The notes under the pieces: generated by a model
What the model saw: the letters and a program-made list of their open reading frames with translations, nothing else
What the model was told of the DNA's origin: nothing
The model's database searches: none
Assembly: GCF_026226615.1 (NCBI RefSeq)
Contig: NZ_JAJAPB010000004.1
Span: 124,001-188,000 of the forward strand
From: Geovibrio ferrireducens
Lineage (GTDB): Bacteria > Chrysiogenota > Deferribacteres > Deferribacterales > Geovibrionaceae
Direction of reading: 5' to 3'
DNA length: 64,000 bases
Translations under genes and position numbers: made by a program
Shown: in pieces, positions 36,346-45,946 of the stretch
Layout of the letters: every line of letters starts with the position of its first letter
Position numbering within the stretch: the stretch's first letter is position 1

Positions 36346-39300
36346 CTAAAACATCAGTTTTGTGACGGCGAACGTTGTCGCTATCTGGTACAGAATCTGC
36401 GTCACATCTTTTATATCACGCATATAACTGGGGAATTTCAGCCTTCTCGGAACAACCACAACATCCCCGGCGTTCAGTTTTACGTCATGAATGTCCTTCC
36501 ACCAGAAATTACTTTTTACAAACTGGTTTGAGACCACGCTGCCGTTTGCCCTGACAACGTAAATATTATTCTTATCAGCAGACTCTGTCATGCCGCCGGA
36601 GCGGTTGAGATAGTCCGCCACTTTATTTTTATCTTTGTCATAAGCGAAGCTGGTGGCGCGGAATACTTCTCCGACAACTGTGATTGTTGACTTTCTGGCA
36701 GGTATAAACAGTTCATCGCCGTTTTCGAGCTCAAAGTCATAGTTGCTCTTTTTCAGTTCATCAATATTTACCGCATCAATAACCACTCTTCCCTCAGGCT
36801 TAAGCTCATCCAGCTTTTTGATGGTATTCTCAAGGTTCTTACTGAGGCTCTCGTTAGCTGCTATATCCTGAGCAGAGAGAGATGAAGCTATCTCCTGCGA
36901 GGACATGGCTGCAATCATGCTCTCCAGCCTCATTTTCATTTCCCTGAGATTCTCTTCCTCAATCTGTCTGGTGGATTCGCGCAGGAACTTCATCCCGTTC
37001 AGGTAAGCGTAATCTGTTGTTCCGCCCGCCCTTCTCAGGAGGTTTGACAGCCTTTCGCCTTTGGTAATCGCATACTCTCCGGGGAAAAGCACCTCGCCGG
37101 TAACTTTAACAAGCATGTTTTCCCTGAACCCGGCTACTTCCTTGATATAAACCTGATCATACGGCTGCAGCTTAACGCTGTAGCGATCCTTCATCACTTC
37201 ATTGAGATTGACATCAATAACGCTGTATCTGGTTACCCCGTCAACAATTTCCATGCGGACTATCTCAGCGGAATCATAGTAGGCGTTGTCCTTGAGGTTT
37301 CCGGAGGAGATTATCAGATCTTTTATGTTCATGTCTGTTGCGTATATGTATTTTCCGGGCACGTTGACAGCACCGTTTATGCTGATTGTCTTTTTGGGAT
37401 TAAACTCAAAAACAGAGTGCACAAAAAGCTTATCACCGTCTCTAAGTATCAGGTTGCTCTCAGAATTTCCGTTCATGGCATCAGCAAGGGAGATTCTGGT
37501 GAGCGCATAGTTAAAGCTTTCGTCTTTAATGCGGAAGAGATGGGCAATGTCTCTGTATGCTTCTTTTTTCAGTCCGCCTGCTTTCTTTATGAGTTCGTTC
37601 ACCGTGAGGTTTTCGCTCAGGAGGTAGGAGCCTGAGTTGTTGACCTCGCCGTCCACCTCTATATAGCCTTTGGGCGAATCGGCGTACTTGGAATGAACAA
37701 CCACACTGTCATCAGCATTGAGTTCAAGCTTTCTTGCTGCTTCCGCATCTATAAACCTTGTGTAGAACTTGCCGCCTATTTTACGGACAACCTCAATATT
37801 TTCCATTGATGCATCGACCGCAAAACCTCCGGCCTTCATTATCGCATCCATAACATTTGCTATTTCGGGCATTTTGTATTTGCCGGCCGCATTTACCTCA
37901 CCGCTGACACTGACAAAATTCTGCGCCTTAACCTGCTCTGCCGTGAGAATGTTTATTACATCCATAGGCTGAACTTCCACGTTGTTTCCGTGATTCTGCG
38001 GGGTTTTAAGCACCTCGCCGAGGTTGAAACCTATTATCTGCTTTGTCTTTCCTTCGCCTGTGTAGCGCTCTATATATCCGTATTCAAGGGCTGTATTGCG
38101 TTTGAGCATATCTCTGTTGCTGAGAATGTCTGACAGTCTCATCCCTTTTTCAATGGAGTACATCCCGGTGAAATAAACATTCCCTTTAAGCTCAACCGAG
38201 TTTGAATCAGGAATGTCTGATTCCATAACAAAAACCTTGTCGCCGTCCCTCAGTTTTGCATTTTTGAGTGCTGTTCCGTAAACGTATGATTTTGTGACGA
38301 CCTTTCCGTCATCTGCGAAGCTTCTTAAAAATATATTCTTTTTATAGCCGCTGGCCTCTATTCCGCCTGCAAAGCGAATCAGATCGGACAGACTTTCCCC
38401 GCTTTTCATGTCGAAAAATGCAGGAGTGCGCACCTTGCCCTCAAGGGTGACACGCATTGCTGTGCGCGGCACGAAGACCGTATCACCGGGACGGAGCAGG
38501 AAATCGCCCGAACTGTCGCCGTGTATTATAAGGTTGTAGAAATCTATATTCCCAACAGTGTTTCCGCCGTTTTTAACCTGAACATTCCTGATGCTGGCAC
38601 GGTCGGTAAGCCCCCCGGCCATAACTATGGCGCTGGAAATATTATTAAAACTGCTGACGGTGTAATATCCCGGACGGGCAACCTCGCCCAGAACAAGCAC
38701 CCTGATGCTGCGGACATTTTCAACAAGCACTTCGGCGTAAACGCCTTCCATGCTTTCGAGTATGCCTTTTATTATGTACTGAACCTCTTCAAACCTTTTG
38801 CCGGAAACCTGTACTCTTCCTGTTTCCTGTGAAATGACAGAGCCGTCGGCATTAACAGGCAGGCTCAGCGTTTTAGTTAACCTTCCCCAGATATATACCT
38901 GGAGTCTGTCGCCCGGCCCCAGAACATATTCAGAGAAGTTTACAGCATTCTGATCGGGGATGAAGTTTTCCGTGCTGTTGAATATGTTATGCCCGAAGTT
39001 TTCAAGAGGTTTAATCTCTTCTGTTTTATTATCAGTCAGGTCTTCGTATCTGCCTTCAAGGATTACCGTGTCATTATCAAGCAGCTGATACTGTGACATG
39101 CGGTAGGTGTTCTTGGGTGTATAGGTGAAGTCGGCAACCTCAGCGCCTCTGCGGTAAACTGAGATCTTCTGGAGCTTTTCAAGTTCAAGGGGGCCGCCGG
39201 CTTCCGCCACTGAATCAAGGATATTAAAGTTTTTATCCACTTTATATTTATTAGGATACTTAACAAAACCGAACACACCTATTGTTTTTGTCTCATTGTC

Positions 39301-39717
39301 ACTCATGTATCTGAGCTGTTTTTTGACAAAAGGATCGGAAACCGGGGGCTTAGGCGGAAAGATTGATGTTGCATTATCCTGCAGAGGGAAGATAGTTCCG
39401 TTGTCATATCTCGGAAGATTGCGGAGGTGCGGATTACGCCTGTAGTCTTCTTCAGTCAGGTTGTCCATGTTCTTCGGAAGCTGGCTGTTCTTTATCTGGT
39501 TATTTCTGTCGGAAGCGTTTGTTTTGCTGCTTTTGTTATCAGTCTGAGTTTTGCCGCTGTTTAACTGCTCCTGATATTTCTCCAGCAAGCTGGGGTTATT
39601 GCGCATAATTTCGAGGGTTTCGGGGCTGACATCCGCCATATCCAAAGCATAAGCATTAGTGAAGCAGACAATAGACACGCAAATAAGAACAAATGATTTT
39701 AAAAGTCTGGCTGTCAT
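36346..39717 (-). CDS. Very large polysaccharide export protein with about nine SLBB domains
   Basis: 1123 residues, about three times a typical Wza. A signal peptide (RLLKSFVLICVSIVCFTNAYA) precedes one early SLBB-like block. A Poly_export domain (YVLGPGDRLQVYIWGRL) comes next, followed by about eight SLBB repeats (each with a G-x-V...G-x-Y and AGG pattern). No lipobox Cys is present at the signal cleavage site. ATG 39717 is preceded by GGAGG; the longer frame is unsupported. It is likely the periplasm-to-outer-membrane conduit for an exopolysaccharide or capsule, forming an operon with the Wzi-like barrel. Confidence 0.9.
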   Translation of the reverse strand: MTARLLKSFVLICVSIVCFTNAYALDMADVSPETLEIMRNNPSLLEKYQEQLNSGKTQTDNKSSKTNASDRNNQIKNSQLPKNMDNLTEEDYRRNPHLRNLPRYDNGTIFPLQDNATSIFPPKPPVSDPFVKKQLRYMSDNETKTIGVFGFVKYPNKYKVDKNFNILDSVAEAGGPLELEKLQKISVYRRGAEVADFTYTPKNTYRMSQYQLLDNDTVILEGRYEDLTDNKTEEIKPLENFGHNIFNSTENFIPDQNAVNFSEYVLGPGDRLQVYIWGRLTKTLSLPVNADGSVISQETGRVQVSGKRFEEVQYIIKGILESMEGVYAEVLVENVRSIRVLVLGEVARPGYYTVSSFNNISSAIVMAGGLTDRASIRNVQVKNGGNTVGNIDFYNLIIHGDSSGDFLLRPGDTVFVPRTAMRVTLEGKVRTPAFFDMKSGESLSDLIRFAGGIEASGYKKNIFLRSFADDGKVVTKSYVYGTALKNAKLRDGDKVFVMESDIPDSNSVELKGNVYFTGMYSIEKGMRLSDILSNRDMLKRNTALEYGYIERYTGEGKTKQIIGFNLGEVLKTPQNHGNNVEVQPMDVINILTAEQVKAQNFVSVSGEVNAAGKYKMPEIANVMDAIMKAGGFAVDASMENIEVVRKIGGKFYTRFIDAEAARKLELNADDSVVVHSKYADSPKGYIEVDGEVNNSGSYLLSENLTVNELIKKAGGLKKEAYRDIAHLFRIKDESFNYALTRISLADAMNGNSESNLILRDGDKLFVHSVFEFNPKKTISINGAVNVPGKYIYATDMNIKDLIISSGNLKDNAYYDSAEIVRMEIVDGVTRYSVIDVNLNEVMKDRYSVKLQPYDQVYIKEVAGFRENMLVKVTGEVLFPGEYAITKGERLSNLLRRAGGTTDYAYLNGMKFLRESTRQIEEENLREMKMRLESMIAAMSSQEIASSLSAQDIAANESLSKNLENTIKKLDELKPEGRVVIDAVNIDELKKSNYDFELENGDELFIPARKSTITVVGEVFRATSFAYDKDKNKVADYLNRSGGMTESADKNNIYVVRANGSVVSNQFVKSNFWWKDIHDVKLNAGDVVVVPRRLKFPSYMRDIKDVTQILYQIATTFAVTKLMF

Positions 39718-39891
39718 GGTTCCTCCGAAAATAAGCAATAACTCATTTTTAGCCCATAAACTACCTTAATACAACTGAAAATGGTGATAAACAATAGTGG
39801 GACAAGAATGATGTATTAAATTCATGAGAATGGGAACAGGATTATAACTCTCGTACTGCAAATGAAGTGATGCAAAAGCAAAGTCACTCTG

Positions 39892-40217
39892 AGCGGAAGC
39901 GAAGAGTCTCAAGATAAAGCAATGTTCAGACCGGAATTTTCCCACGGCTCCACGGAAGGAGCCGCGCCGTGCGAAGCGAAGGTTTGCTTTGCAAGCCGCG
40001 AGCGTGTATCTAAAATTCCCATGGATGGAGGATTTTAGATTGTTAAGACAAGATGCCGCGCCGTGCGAAGCGAAGGCTTGCTTTGCAAGCCGCGAGCGTG
40101 TGCCTCAAACTGACAGGATGTACGGTTTGAGGCTGGCAAACAAGAAGATTCTTCGGCTACGCCTCAGAATGACGCAATGAACACCGTCACTCTGAGCGGA
40201 AGCGAAGAGTCTCAAGA
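39892..40217 (+). repeat. Hairpin-array repeat, copies C1 and C2, with flanking half-elements
   Basis: Two tandem units read on the plus strand. C1 has a hairpin with 7-bp arms (39945-39951/39958-39964) and loop ACGGAA, the core at 39965-39980, a variable hairpin at 39981-39997 with one G-T pair, then a hairpin at 40010-40038 with loop ATGGAT. C2 has its core at 40059-40074, a variable hairpin at 40075-40091 and a 10-bp hairpin at 40103-40132 with loop ACAGGATGTA. Half-copies of the 13497 repeat family lie on both sides (39892-39915 and 40185-40215). The remaining 39718-39890 shows no gene. Confidence 0.85.
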
Positions 40218-40246
40218 TAAACGCAACGTTCAGCATGACTGGAAAC

Positions 40247-40279
40247 GAAAAAAGCCCGCCGGATTTCCCCGGCGGGCTT
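40247..40279 (-). terminator. Porin gene terminator
   Basis: Stem AAGCCCGCCGG/CCGGCGGGCTT on the minus strand followed by six Ts, about 35 bases after the stop. Confidence 0.93.
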
Positions 40280-40314
40280 GGGTAATTTTTAAGCTTTTCT
40301 CAGTTCAGAGTAGA

Positions 40315-41568
40315 TTAGAAAGCTACACTAAGCATGTGAGAAGCATAATAGATGGGGTCTGCATCGTACTGATCAGCGCCTGAACCGATTTCGTTAACCT
40401 GAAGGTAAGCTGCTTTAACTGTGTAGTTAAGAGCTTTGTTGATCTGGTATGAAACATACGCATCAAGTTCGTACAGGTTAATGTCTTCATAATCAGCATC
40501 ATCCCAGTTGGAGAATGCGTAAACGAAAGCTGCACCAAGAGTAAGAGCATCGCTGTGAGCATAGTCAGCATACAGTTTGAAAGCAGTGTAACCAGTAAGG
40601 TCATCATGTCCTTTTCCGGGTGCAAGAGCGTTGCCGCCAAGTTCGTCAACTATGTAAGTAGTATCGAAGTCGTCAGCAAAAGCGTAACCTTTGTTAGCAT
40701 CTTCGTCAGTGGAACCGTAAAGGAACACAAGACCCGCAGTTGTTTTGCCAAGCTTAGCAAAACCGTTAACATATGCACCGAAAAGGTTGTAGTCCTGACT
40801 AGCAGTAGCAGACTCGGAAACAAGTATGTCGCTTGTTACATCAGCATAAGCAAATTCAGACTCGAAGCCGAACATGCCAAGGTCGCCCTTAAGCATAACT
40901 TCAAGTTTAACCTGCTGAGTACCATCACTGTTATTAACAGTACTAGGATACTGAACGCCGCCGCTGTTTGTTACATAAGAGTTATTAGCGTAAGTAAGGT
41001 TAGCACCGTAAGTGAAAGCGCCGGTTTTGCCTACGAAGTCAACGCCGTAACCGTCGTTGTCATCTTTTTCAGAATCTTCAACTTCGTAATCGCCAGCTTC
41101 GTAGTTTTTAGTTGTCTGGAAAGTAAGTTTACCGGTTGCAACAGGAACTATAAGTTTAACTCTGTAGTTGCCTTCAACGTCGTTGCCGAAAGCTGTACCC
41201 CAGCCGCCAGTAGCCATAAGACCAGCATGGATAGCTGCTTTACCGAAGTCGTGCTCAAGGAAGGCTCTCTGGATAGTGAAGCCAGCTTCGCCGTCACCGG
41301 TTGTTTTGGCTTTCATTTCGGGATCGCCCCAAGTACCATCGTGGAAATCGCCTCTTACTGTGAAGGCTGTGCCTTTGTCAACGATGAATTTAGCCTGAAC
41401 GTTACCGTCCTGCTCCCACCATGATTTCTCACCGAGTGAGTCTTCGTTAGCTCCGCCGTTTTCAACGTAGATACCCTTTACTTCCATGTAGCCGCTGAGT
41501 TTGACATCGGCTGCGAATGCTGTTGCGGCAAAAGCCACAACCATGAGAACTACTAAAAGTTTCCTCAT
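40315..41568 (-). CDS. Outer-membrane porin
   Basis: 417 residues. Signal peptide MRKLLVVLMVVAFAATAFA, then an Asp/Gly/Tyr-rich beta-barrel sequence with no cysteine, ending SVAF with C-terminal Phe as required for barrel assembly. The strong ribosome-binding site (GGAGG), a TTGACA promoter and the terminator suggest high expression. It is probably a general diffusion or anion-selective porin; the substrate is unknown. Confidence 0.9.
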   Translation of the reverse strand: MRKLLVVLMVVAFAATAFAADVKLSGYMEVKGIYVENGGANEDSLGEKSWWEQDGNVQAKFIVDKGTAFTVRGDFHDGTWGDPEMKAKTTGDGEAGFTIQRAFLEHDFGKAAIHAGLMATGGWGTAFGNDVEGNYRVKLIVPVATGKLTFQTTKNYEAGDYEVEDSEKDDNDGYGVDFVGKTGAFTYGANLTYANNSYVTNSGGVQYPSTVNNSDGTQQVKLEVMLKGDLGMFGFESEFAYADVTSDILVSESATASQDYNLFGAYVNGFAKLGKTTAGLVFLYGSTDEDANKGYAFADDFDTTYIVDELGGNALAPGKGHDDLTGYTAFKLYADYAHSDALTLGAAFVYAFSNWDDADYEDINLYELDAYVSYQINKALNYTVKAAYLQVNEIGSGADQYDADPIYYASHMLSVAF

Positions 41569-41652
41569 TCTTTTTCCTCCTGTAGGTTTTTACTGTTTAA
41601 AAGGTTACCCTTTTTACTTCCACACCATTAACTCAAACTCAAATACTGTTAA

Positions 41653-41681
41653 AAACTAGCACAGCATTTGAGTAATGTCAA
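41653..41681 (-). promoter_or_regulatory. Probable porin promoter
   Basis: On the minus strand TTGACA (41676-41681), 17-base spacer, TAGTTT (41653-41658), about 85 bases before the porin ATG. Confidence 0.55.
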
Positions 41682-41882
41682 CACTAACAAGAACTACCAC
41701 ATACGCTGTTTGTAAGTCAACGTTTTTTTGGTCAGGACACGTTTACAGGGGAGTTTAGCCCAAACTTAAGTCTCCCACAATTCAAATTAATGTGAAGTTG
41801 CAGTGTCTATTGTTGAACACAGTGTTAAACCGCTTTGATACACTTCGGCAGGGATATTTGATTCTTTAGAGAAAATATACAG

Positions 41883-42049
41883 AAGATCCTTCACTGCGCT
41901 CAGGATGAAACTGTCACGGCTCCACGGATGGAGCCGCGCCGTGCGAAGCGAAGGCTTGCTTTGCAAGCCGCGAGAGTGTGCCTTAAACTGACAGGATGTG
42001 CAGTTTGTGGCTGGCAAACAGGGGATCCTTCACTGCGTTCAGGATGACT
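41883..42049 (+). repeat. Hairpin-array repeat, copy D, with flanking half-elements
   Basis: Single unit on the plus strand: hairpin 41917-41936 with loop ACGGAT, core 41937-41952, variable hairpin 41953-41969, and terminal hairpin 41981-42010 with loop ACAGGATGTG. The terminal stem has a C-A-G arm where copy C2 has C-G-G, so the pairing partner changes from U-G to U-A. Pieces of the 13497 family flank it at 41883-41908 and 42023-42049. Confidence 0.85.
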
Positions 42050-42082
42050 TGGCGGTGCGAATCAGGATGACCGGAGTCAACC

Positions 42083-42211
42083 GTCACTCTGAGCGACAGC
42101 GAAGAGTCCTGAACAAATCCTCCCCGACCCTCCTTTTATTAAAGGAGGGGGTTTTAGCTTTATTACCAAAAACTTCCCCCTTTAACAAAGGGGGACTGAG
42201 GGGGATTTATT
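42083..42211. repeat. Composite of two short palindromic repeats
   Basis: A half-copy of the 13497 family (42083-42113) is joined to a C/G-rich element with two hairpins. The first is built on CCCTCC-TTTT and AAAGGAGGG, the second on CCCCCTTTAACAAAGGGGG. The same C/G-rich element recurs at 55001-55080. No gene is present in the 41682-42219 gap. Confidence 0.75.
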
Positions 42212-42219
42212 AAAAATTG

Positions 42220-43824
42220 CTACTTTGTTTCTATATACTCTATCTGGCTGGTAGCCTTGCGGAAAACTCCGCCAGCGATGTTTCGGAGCATGAAGAGATA
42301 TGTCCTTCCGTATTCCTCATACATGTAATAATCCACAATAACGGGCTCTTTCAGGTCTGATTCCCATACTTTTGACATGGTTTTGCCTTCCCAGCCGTAG
42401 ACCGCGAAAGCGGAGCCCTTGTATGAAAAGGTGTTCGGCAGCATGTTGGACATAGACTGGTTTTTTATAAGATACAGCCGTCCGTCGGTATTTACAAAGA
42501 TGCGCCCTTTAAGATGCTGCCTCTGCTCCATAACCTCAAAAGCGTCTATATCCTTGATCTTCTGATTGACCTTCCTGTTTTCCTGCTCTTCCTGAAGATT
42601 GATGAACTTCGGGGTCTGACTGAACTGCTCAACGCTTTCAAAAACCTCTTCACCGTCCTTCTCCACAACAACCTTATAATCATCATTAATATATACAGGG
42701 TTGACACTGCCGTCCCTGTTGACATCCGCGTAACCAAAGCCGAAAAGCTTTTTATTCGCCGAATCAGGGATTGACTCGCCTCTCACGTAGCTGCCTTTAT
42801 ACTCAAGCTTCTGAATCTGTCCGACAAATGTTCCGTCGGTAGCGAGTCTCTGTGTGAGGACAACCTTTTTGCCCTTGTCGTAGCTGACTCTGGAAAAGAA
42901 GGGGAGCTTCTCTGCTTTCAGAACAAACCTTGCGCCGTCATACTCATAAACGTTTGTTTTCGCAAACTTGTCATACTCAAGCCATGAAACCAGCACTTCC
43001 TCTATGCCGTTGCCGTCCAGATCCGCACTGTCCACAGAAACAATGAAAGTTATCCCTGCGGGCTTGAGTTCTGCCTTTTTCTCAAAGGCTTTTCCGGTGA
43101 ATTTATAGAAATCCACCTGAGTCTTACTCGAAACAGCGGCGAATATCTCTTCCTTGTTAATCATATGACCGACTGTCATGGTGTCATATTCCGCCTCCAG
43201 AAACTCGCTCTGGAAGGAGTCTCTGGTGAGTCTGCCGGAATCAGCCGCCTCAATATCAGCGTAGTAGGCGCTTGCTATCAGGGTTCCGGATTTCGTGTCC
43301 CTCGCTTCAAGGGATATGCCGCCTTTTTCATCCTGAGTGAATACAAGAGCTATCGCTGCGGAATCCTTAAGGGTGATATTAGGAACCTTCGCCACATCCT
43401 CCTTAAGCAGGAGCTCGATACGGGTGGGAATATTTACCGTTTTTACGGCAACCTCAACCGGAGGATTAAGCACTGCGGCATCGCCGACTTTTACCACTGC
43501 TTTTTTATCGGAAAGCTCCAGCTCGGAGTAGCCTTCAAACACGTTTTTCACAACCGCATCGCTGATCAGGACTTTTTTCCTGCCAAGAACCTGCTTGGTT
43601 ATAGGGTGCGTTATCTCCTCGCCTTCTCTGTAAACTTTCAGGACAAGCCCCGGATAAACGTTTGAGGCAGAGCCCAGATCCGAATAGATCACGCTGCCGT
43701 CAACGCTGACCACATATCCGCCCATCCTGCTGAAAAGCGAATTTACATCCGAGGCGACTTTCTCAAACCTTGCCTGAGCGGCTAAGGGTAAGAGGATAAG
43801 AATAAGTACCAGTAATTTTCTCAT
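42220..43824 (-). CDS. Secreted FG-GAP/VCBS-like repeat protein
   Basis: 534 residues with signal peptide MRKLLVLILILLPLAAQA. Two calcium-loop-like motifs of the FG-GAP type appear (DSADLDGNGIEE and YADVNRDGS), with repeated beta-rich units from about residue 150 onward that suggest a beta-propeller. The N-terminal 130 residues resemble a flagellar-assembly-like or FlgT-like beta domain, but not convincingly. It is exported, function unknown, and starts 8 bases after hslU on the same strand. Confidence 0.75.
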   Translation of the reverse strand: MRKLLVLILILLPLAAQARFEKVASDVNSLFSRMGGYVVSVDGSVIYSDLGSASNVYPGLVLKVYREGEEITHPITKQVLGRKKVLISDAVVKNVFEGYSELELSDKKAVVKVGDAAVLNPPVEVAVKTVNIPTRIELLLKEDVAKVPNITLKDSAAIALVFTQDEKGGISLEARDTKSGTLIASAYYADIEAADSGRLTRDSFQSEFLEAEYDTMTVGHMINKEEIFAAVSSKTQVDFYKFTGKAFEKKAELKPAGITFIVSVDSADLDGNGIEEVLVSWLEYDKFAKTNVYEYDGARFVLKAEKLPFFSRVSYDKGKKVVLTQRLATDGTFVGQIQKLEYKGSYVRGESIPDSANKKLFGFGYADVNRDGSVNPVYINDDYKVVVEKDGEEVFESVEQFSQTPKFINLQEEQENRKVNQKIKDIDAFEVMEQRQHLKGRIFVNTDGRLYLIKNQSMSNMLPNTFSYKGSAFAVYGWEGKTMSKVWESDLKEPVIVDYYMYEEYGRTYLFMLRNIAGGVFRKATSQIEYIETK

Positions 43825-43832
43825 GAGTTATC

Positions 43833-45188
43833 CTATAAAACGTATTTGCTGAGATCCCTGTCTTCGACTATACCCCTGAGGTGATTCTCAACATATGTGT
43901 CGTCTATCATTATATCTTTTTCCGATGTGTCCGGAGCTTCGAAGGAGATCTCCTCCAGAAGCTTTTCAAGTATGGTGTGGAGCCTTCTGGCGCCGATGTT
44001 CTCCAGTGAGCGGTTGACCTCAGTGGCTATCTCAGCTATTTTCATTATGCCGGAATCCGCAAACTCAACACTCACTCCGTCCGCCCTGAGCAGCGCCTCA
44101 TACTGCCTTGTGAGGGCATTTTCCGGTTCTTTCAGTATGCGGATGAAGTCCTCCATTTCCAGTGAATCCATCTCAACCCTTATGGGAAAGCGCCCCTGAA
44201 GCTCAGGGATAAGGTCGGAAGGTTTCGCCATGTGGAAAGCTCCCGCTGCGATGAAAAGTATGTGAGAGGTGTTGACCATGCCGTGTTTGGTGTTCACTGT
44301 GGAGCCCTCGACAATAGGGAGCAGGTCCCTCTGCACACCCTCGCGGGAGACATCGCCCCCTTTGTGGGCAGCCCCTTCGCGGGCACAGATCTTGTCTATT
44401 TCATCAAGGAAGATAATGCCCGTCTGCTCCACACGGCGCAGGGCATCCTTTTTCACATCTTCCATATCTATAAGCCTGGCCGCCTCTTCCATTTCGATAA
44501 CGGTTCTGGCTTCCTTAACCTTCATTTTGCGTTTTTTCTTCCTGTTCGGGAACATGTTTTTCATCATGTCCCCTATATTCATCCCAAGCTCGTCCATGCC
44601 CATGTTAGTGAGCACTTCCACCTGCGGGCCCTGCTCCTCCACATCAGCTTCGATCTCGCGTTCGTCAAGCTCGCCCGCAGCCAGCATTCTGCGGAATTTC
44701 TCGCGGGTGGATGAATCTGAGCTTTCCTCCGAGAAGCCGGGCTTTTTGGGCAGGAGAATGTCAAGGAGCCGCTCCTCTGCGTTGCGCCTGGCCTTTTCCA
44801 GAACTGCGTCCTTTTTCTCAGCCTTTACCATGGCGATGGCTATCTCAACCAGATCGCGCACCATGCTCTCAACATCACGCCCCACATAGCCCACCTCGGT
44901 GAACTTGCTGGCCTCGATCTTCATAAACGGTGCTCCGGCAAGCTTGGCAAGCCTTCTGGCGACCTCGGTCTTACCCACACCTGTGGGGCCGATGAGGATT
45001 ATATTTTTCGGTGAAATCTCCTCCTGAAGCTTATCAGGAAGCTGAAGCCTGCGCCATCTGTTGCGCAGGGCAACAGCCACGGCCTTTTTGGCGTTTTTCT
45101 GGCCGACTACGTATTTATCAAGCTCTTCCACAATCTGTTTCGGCGTAAGCGCACCCTGCGCTGCCATCAGACTCTGATCGGTTTTCAT
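43833..45188 (-). CDS. hslU: HslU ATPase subunit of the HslUV protease
   Basis: AAA+ unfoldase, 451 residues. Walker [12 protein letters not shown], Walker [11 protein letters not shown], the sensor regions and the I-domain between them are present. It unfolds substrates and feeds them to HslV. The gene starts 2 bases after the hslV stop. Confidence 0.97.
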   Translation of the reverse strand: MKTDQSLMAAQGALTPKQIVEELDKYVVGQKNAKKAVAVALRNRWRRLQLPDKLQEEISPKNIILIGPTGVGKTEVARRLAKLAGAPFMKIEASKFTEVGYVGRDVESMVRDLVEIAIAMVKAEKKDAVLEKARRNAEERLLDILLPKKPGFSEESSDSSTREKFRRMLAAGELDEREIEADVEEQGPQVEVLTNMGMDELGMNIGDMMKNMFPNRKKKRKMKVKEARTVIEMEEAARLIDMEDVKKDALRRVEQTGIIFLDEIDKICAREGAAHKGGDVSREGVQRDLLPIVEGSTVNTKHGMVNTSHILFIAAGAFHMAKPSDLIPELQGRFPIRVEMDSLEMEDFIRILKEPENALTRQYEALLRADGVSVEFADSGIMKIAEIATEVNRSLENIGARRLHTILEKLLEEISFEAPDTSEKDIMIDDTYVENHLRGIVEDRDLSKYVL

Positions 45189-45190
45189 AT

Positions 45191-45721
45191 CTATAATTCC
45201 TCAACTATTATGTTCCTGTTGGTGTAGATGCAGATGTCGCCCGCTATCTCCAATGACTTCCTGACTATTTCCGCGGCGGAAAGTTCCGTGTTTTCCGTGA
45301 GCGCAACGGCTGCGGACTGTGCGAAAGGCCCGCCTGAGCCGATGGCAGCCACACCGTTATTCGGTTCCACAACATCGCCGTTGCCGGTGATTATGTACAC
45401 TGCGTCCCCTCCGGCGACAACCATCATCGCCTCCAGCCTGCGGAGGTATCTGTCCGTGCGCCAGTCCTTGGCGAGTTCCACTGCTGCGCGCAGAAGCTGA
45501 CCGCCGAATGTCTCAAGCTTAGCCTCGAAACGCTCCATAAGAGTGAAAGCGTCCGCCGTGGAGCCTGCGAAACCGCACAGCACTTTATCGTTATAGACTC
45601 TTCTTACCTTCTTCGCATTGTGCTTCATCACGGTGTTTCCGAAAGTGACCTGTCCGTCTGCACCTATGGCGGTTCTGCCGTTTTTTCTGACCGCTATGAC
45701 CGTTGTTCCTCTAATTTCCAT
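45191..45721 (-). CDS. hslV: HslV peptidase subunit
   Basis: Threonine peptidase, 176 residues. The N-terminus [11 protein letters not shown] is processed so that Thr6 becomes the catalytic N-terminal residue, as in HslV of other bacteria with a short propeptide. GADGQVTFG and the C-terminal [11 protein letters not shown] are typical. It is first in the hslVU pair. No convincing sigma-32 promoter was seen upstream. Confidence 0.97.
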   Translation of the reverse strand: MEIRGTTVIAVRKNGRTAIGADGQVTFGNTVMKHNAKKVRRVYNDKVLCGFAGSTADAFTLMERFEAKLETFGGQLLRAAVELAKDWRTDRYLRRLEAMMVVAGGDAVYIITGNGDVVEPNNGVAAIGSGGPFAQSAAVALTENTELSAAEIVRKSLEIAGDICIYTNRNIIVEEL

Positions 45722-45946
45722 AATCCGTTCCCTGCTGAGTTAAAAGCTGTTCCTGAGATTTTGACAAGCCCTAATAAGGTACAAAAAACCGCATCTTATG
45801 ACAAGCCGTTATATACAATATAGGAAATTTGGGCAGCATTTATGTTCAGAATCCGTCTGAAATCAGCGGTTTACTTTCAACATGAATAAAAGTATAGTTA
45901 GGGTTTGAGGAGATGCGGTATAAATGCGCGCTTTTACGGTCGGATA

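Noticed and set aside
40555-41424. 289-residue plus-strand open frame
   Set aside because: Antisense to the porin; long only because of the strong codon bias of that gene.
45722-45840. Heat-shock sigma-32 promoter for hslVU
   Set aside because: No CTTGAA...CCCCAT pair; only two GGCTTGTCA-like words of unknown meaning.
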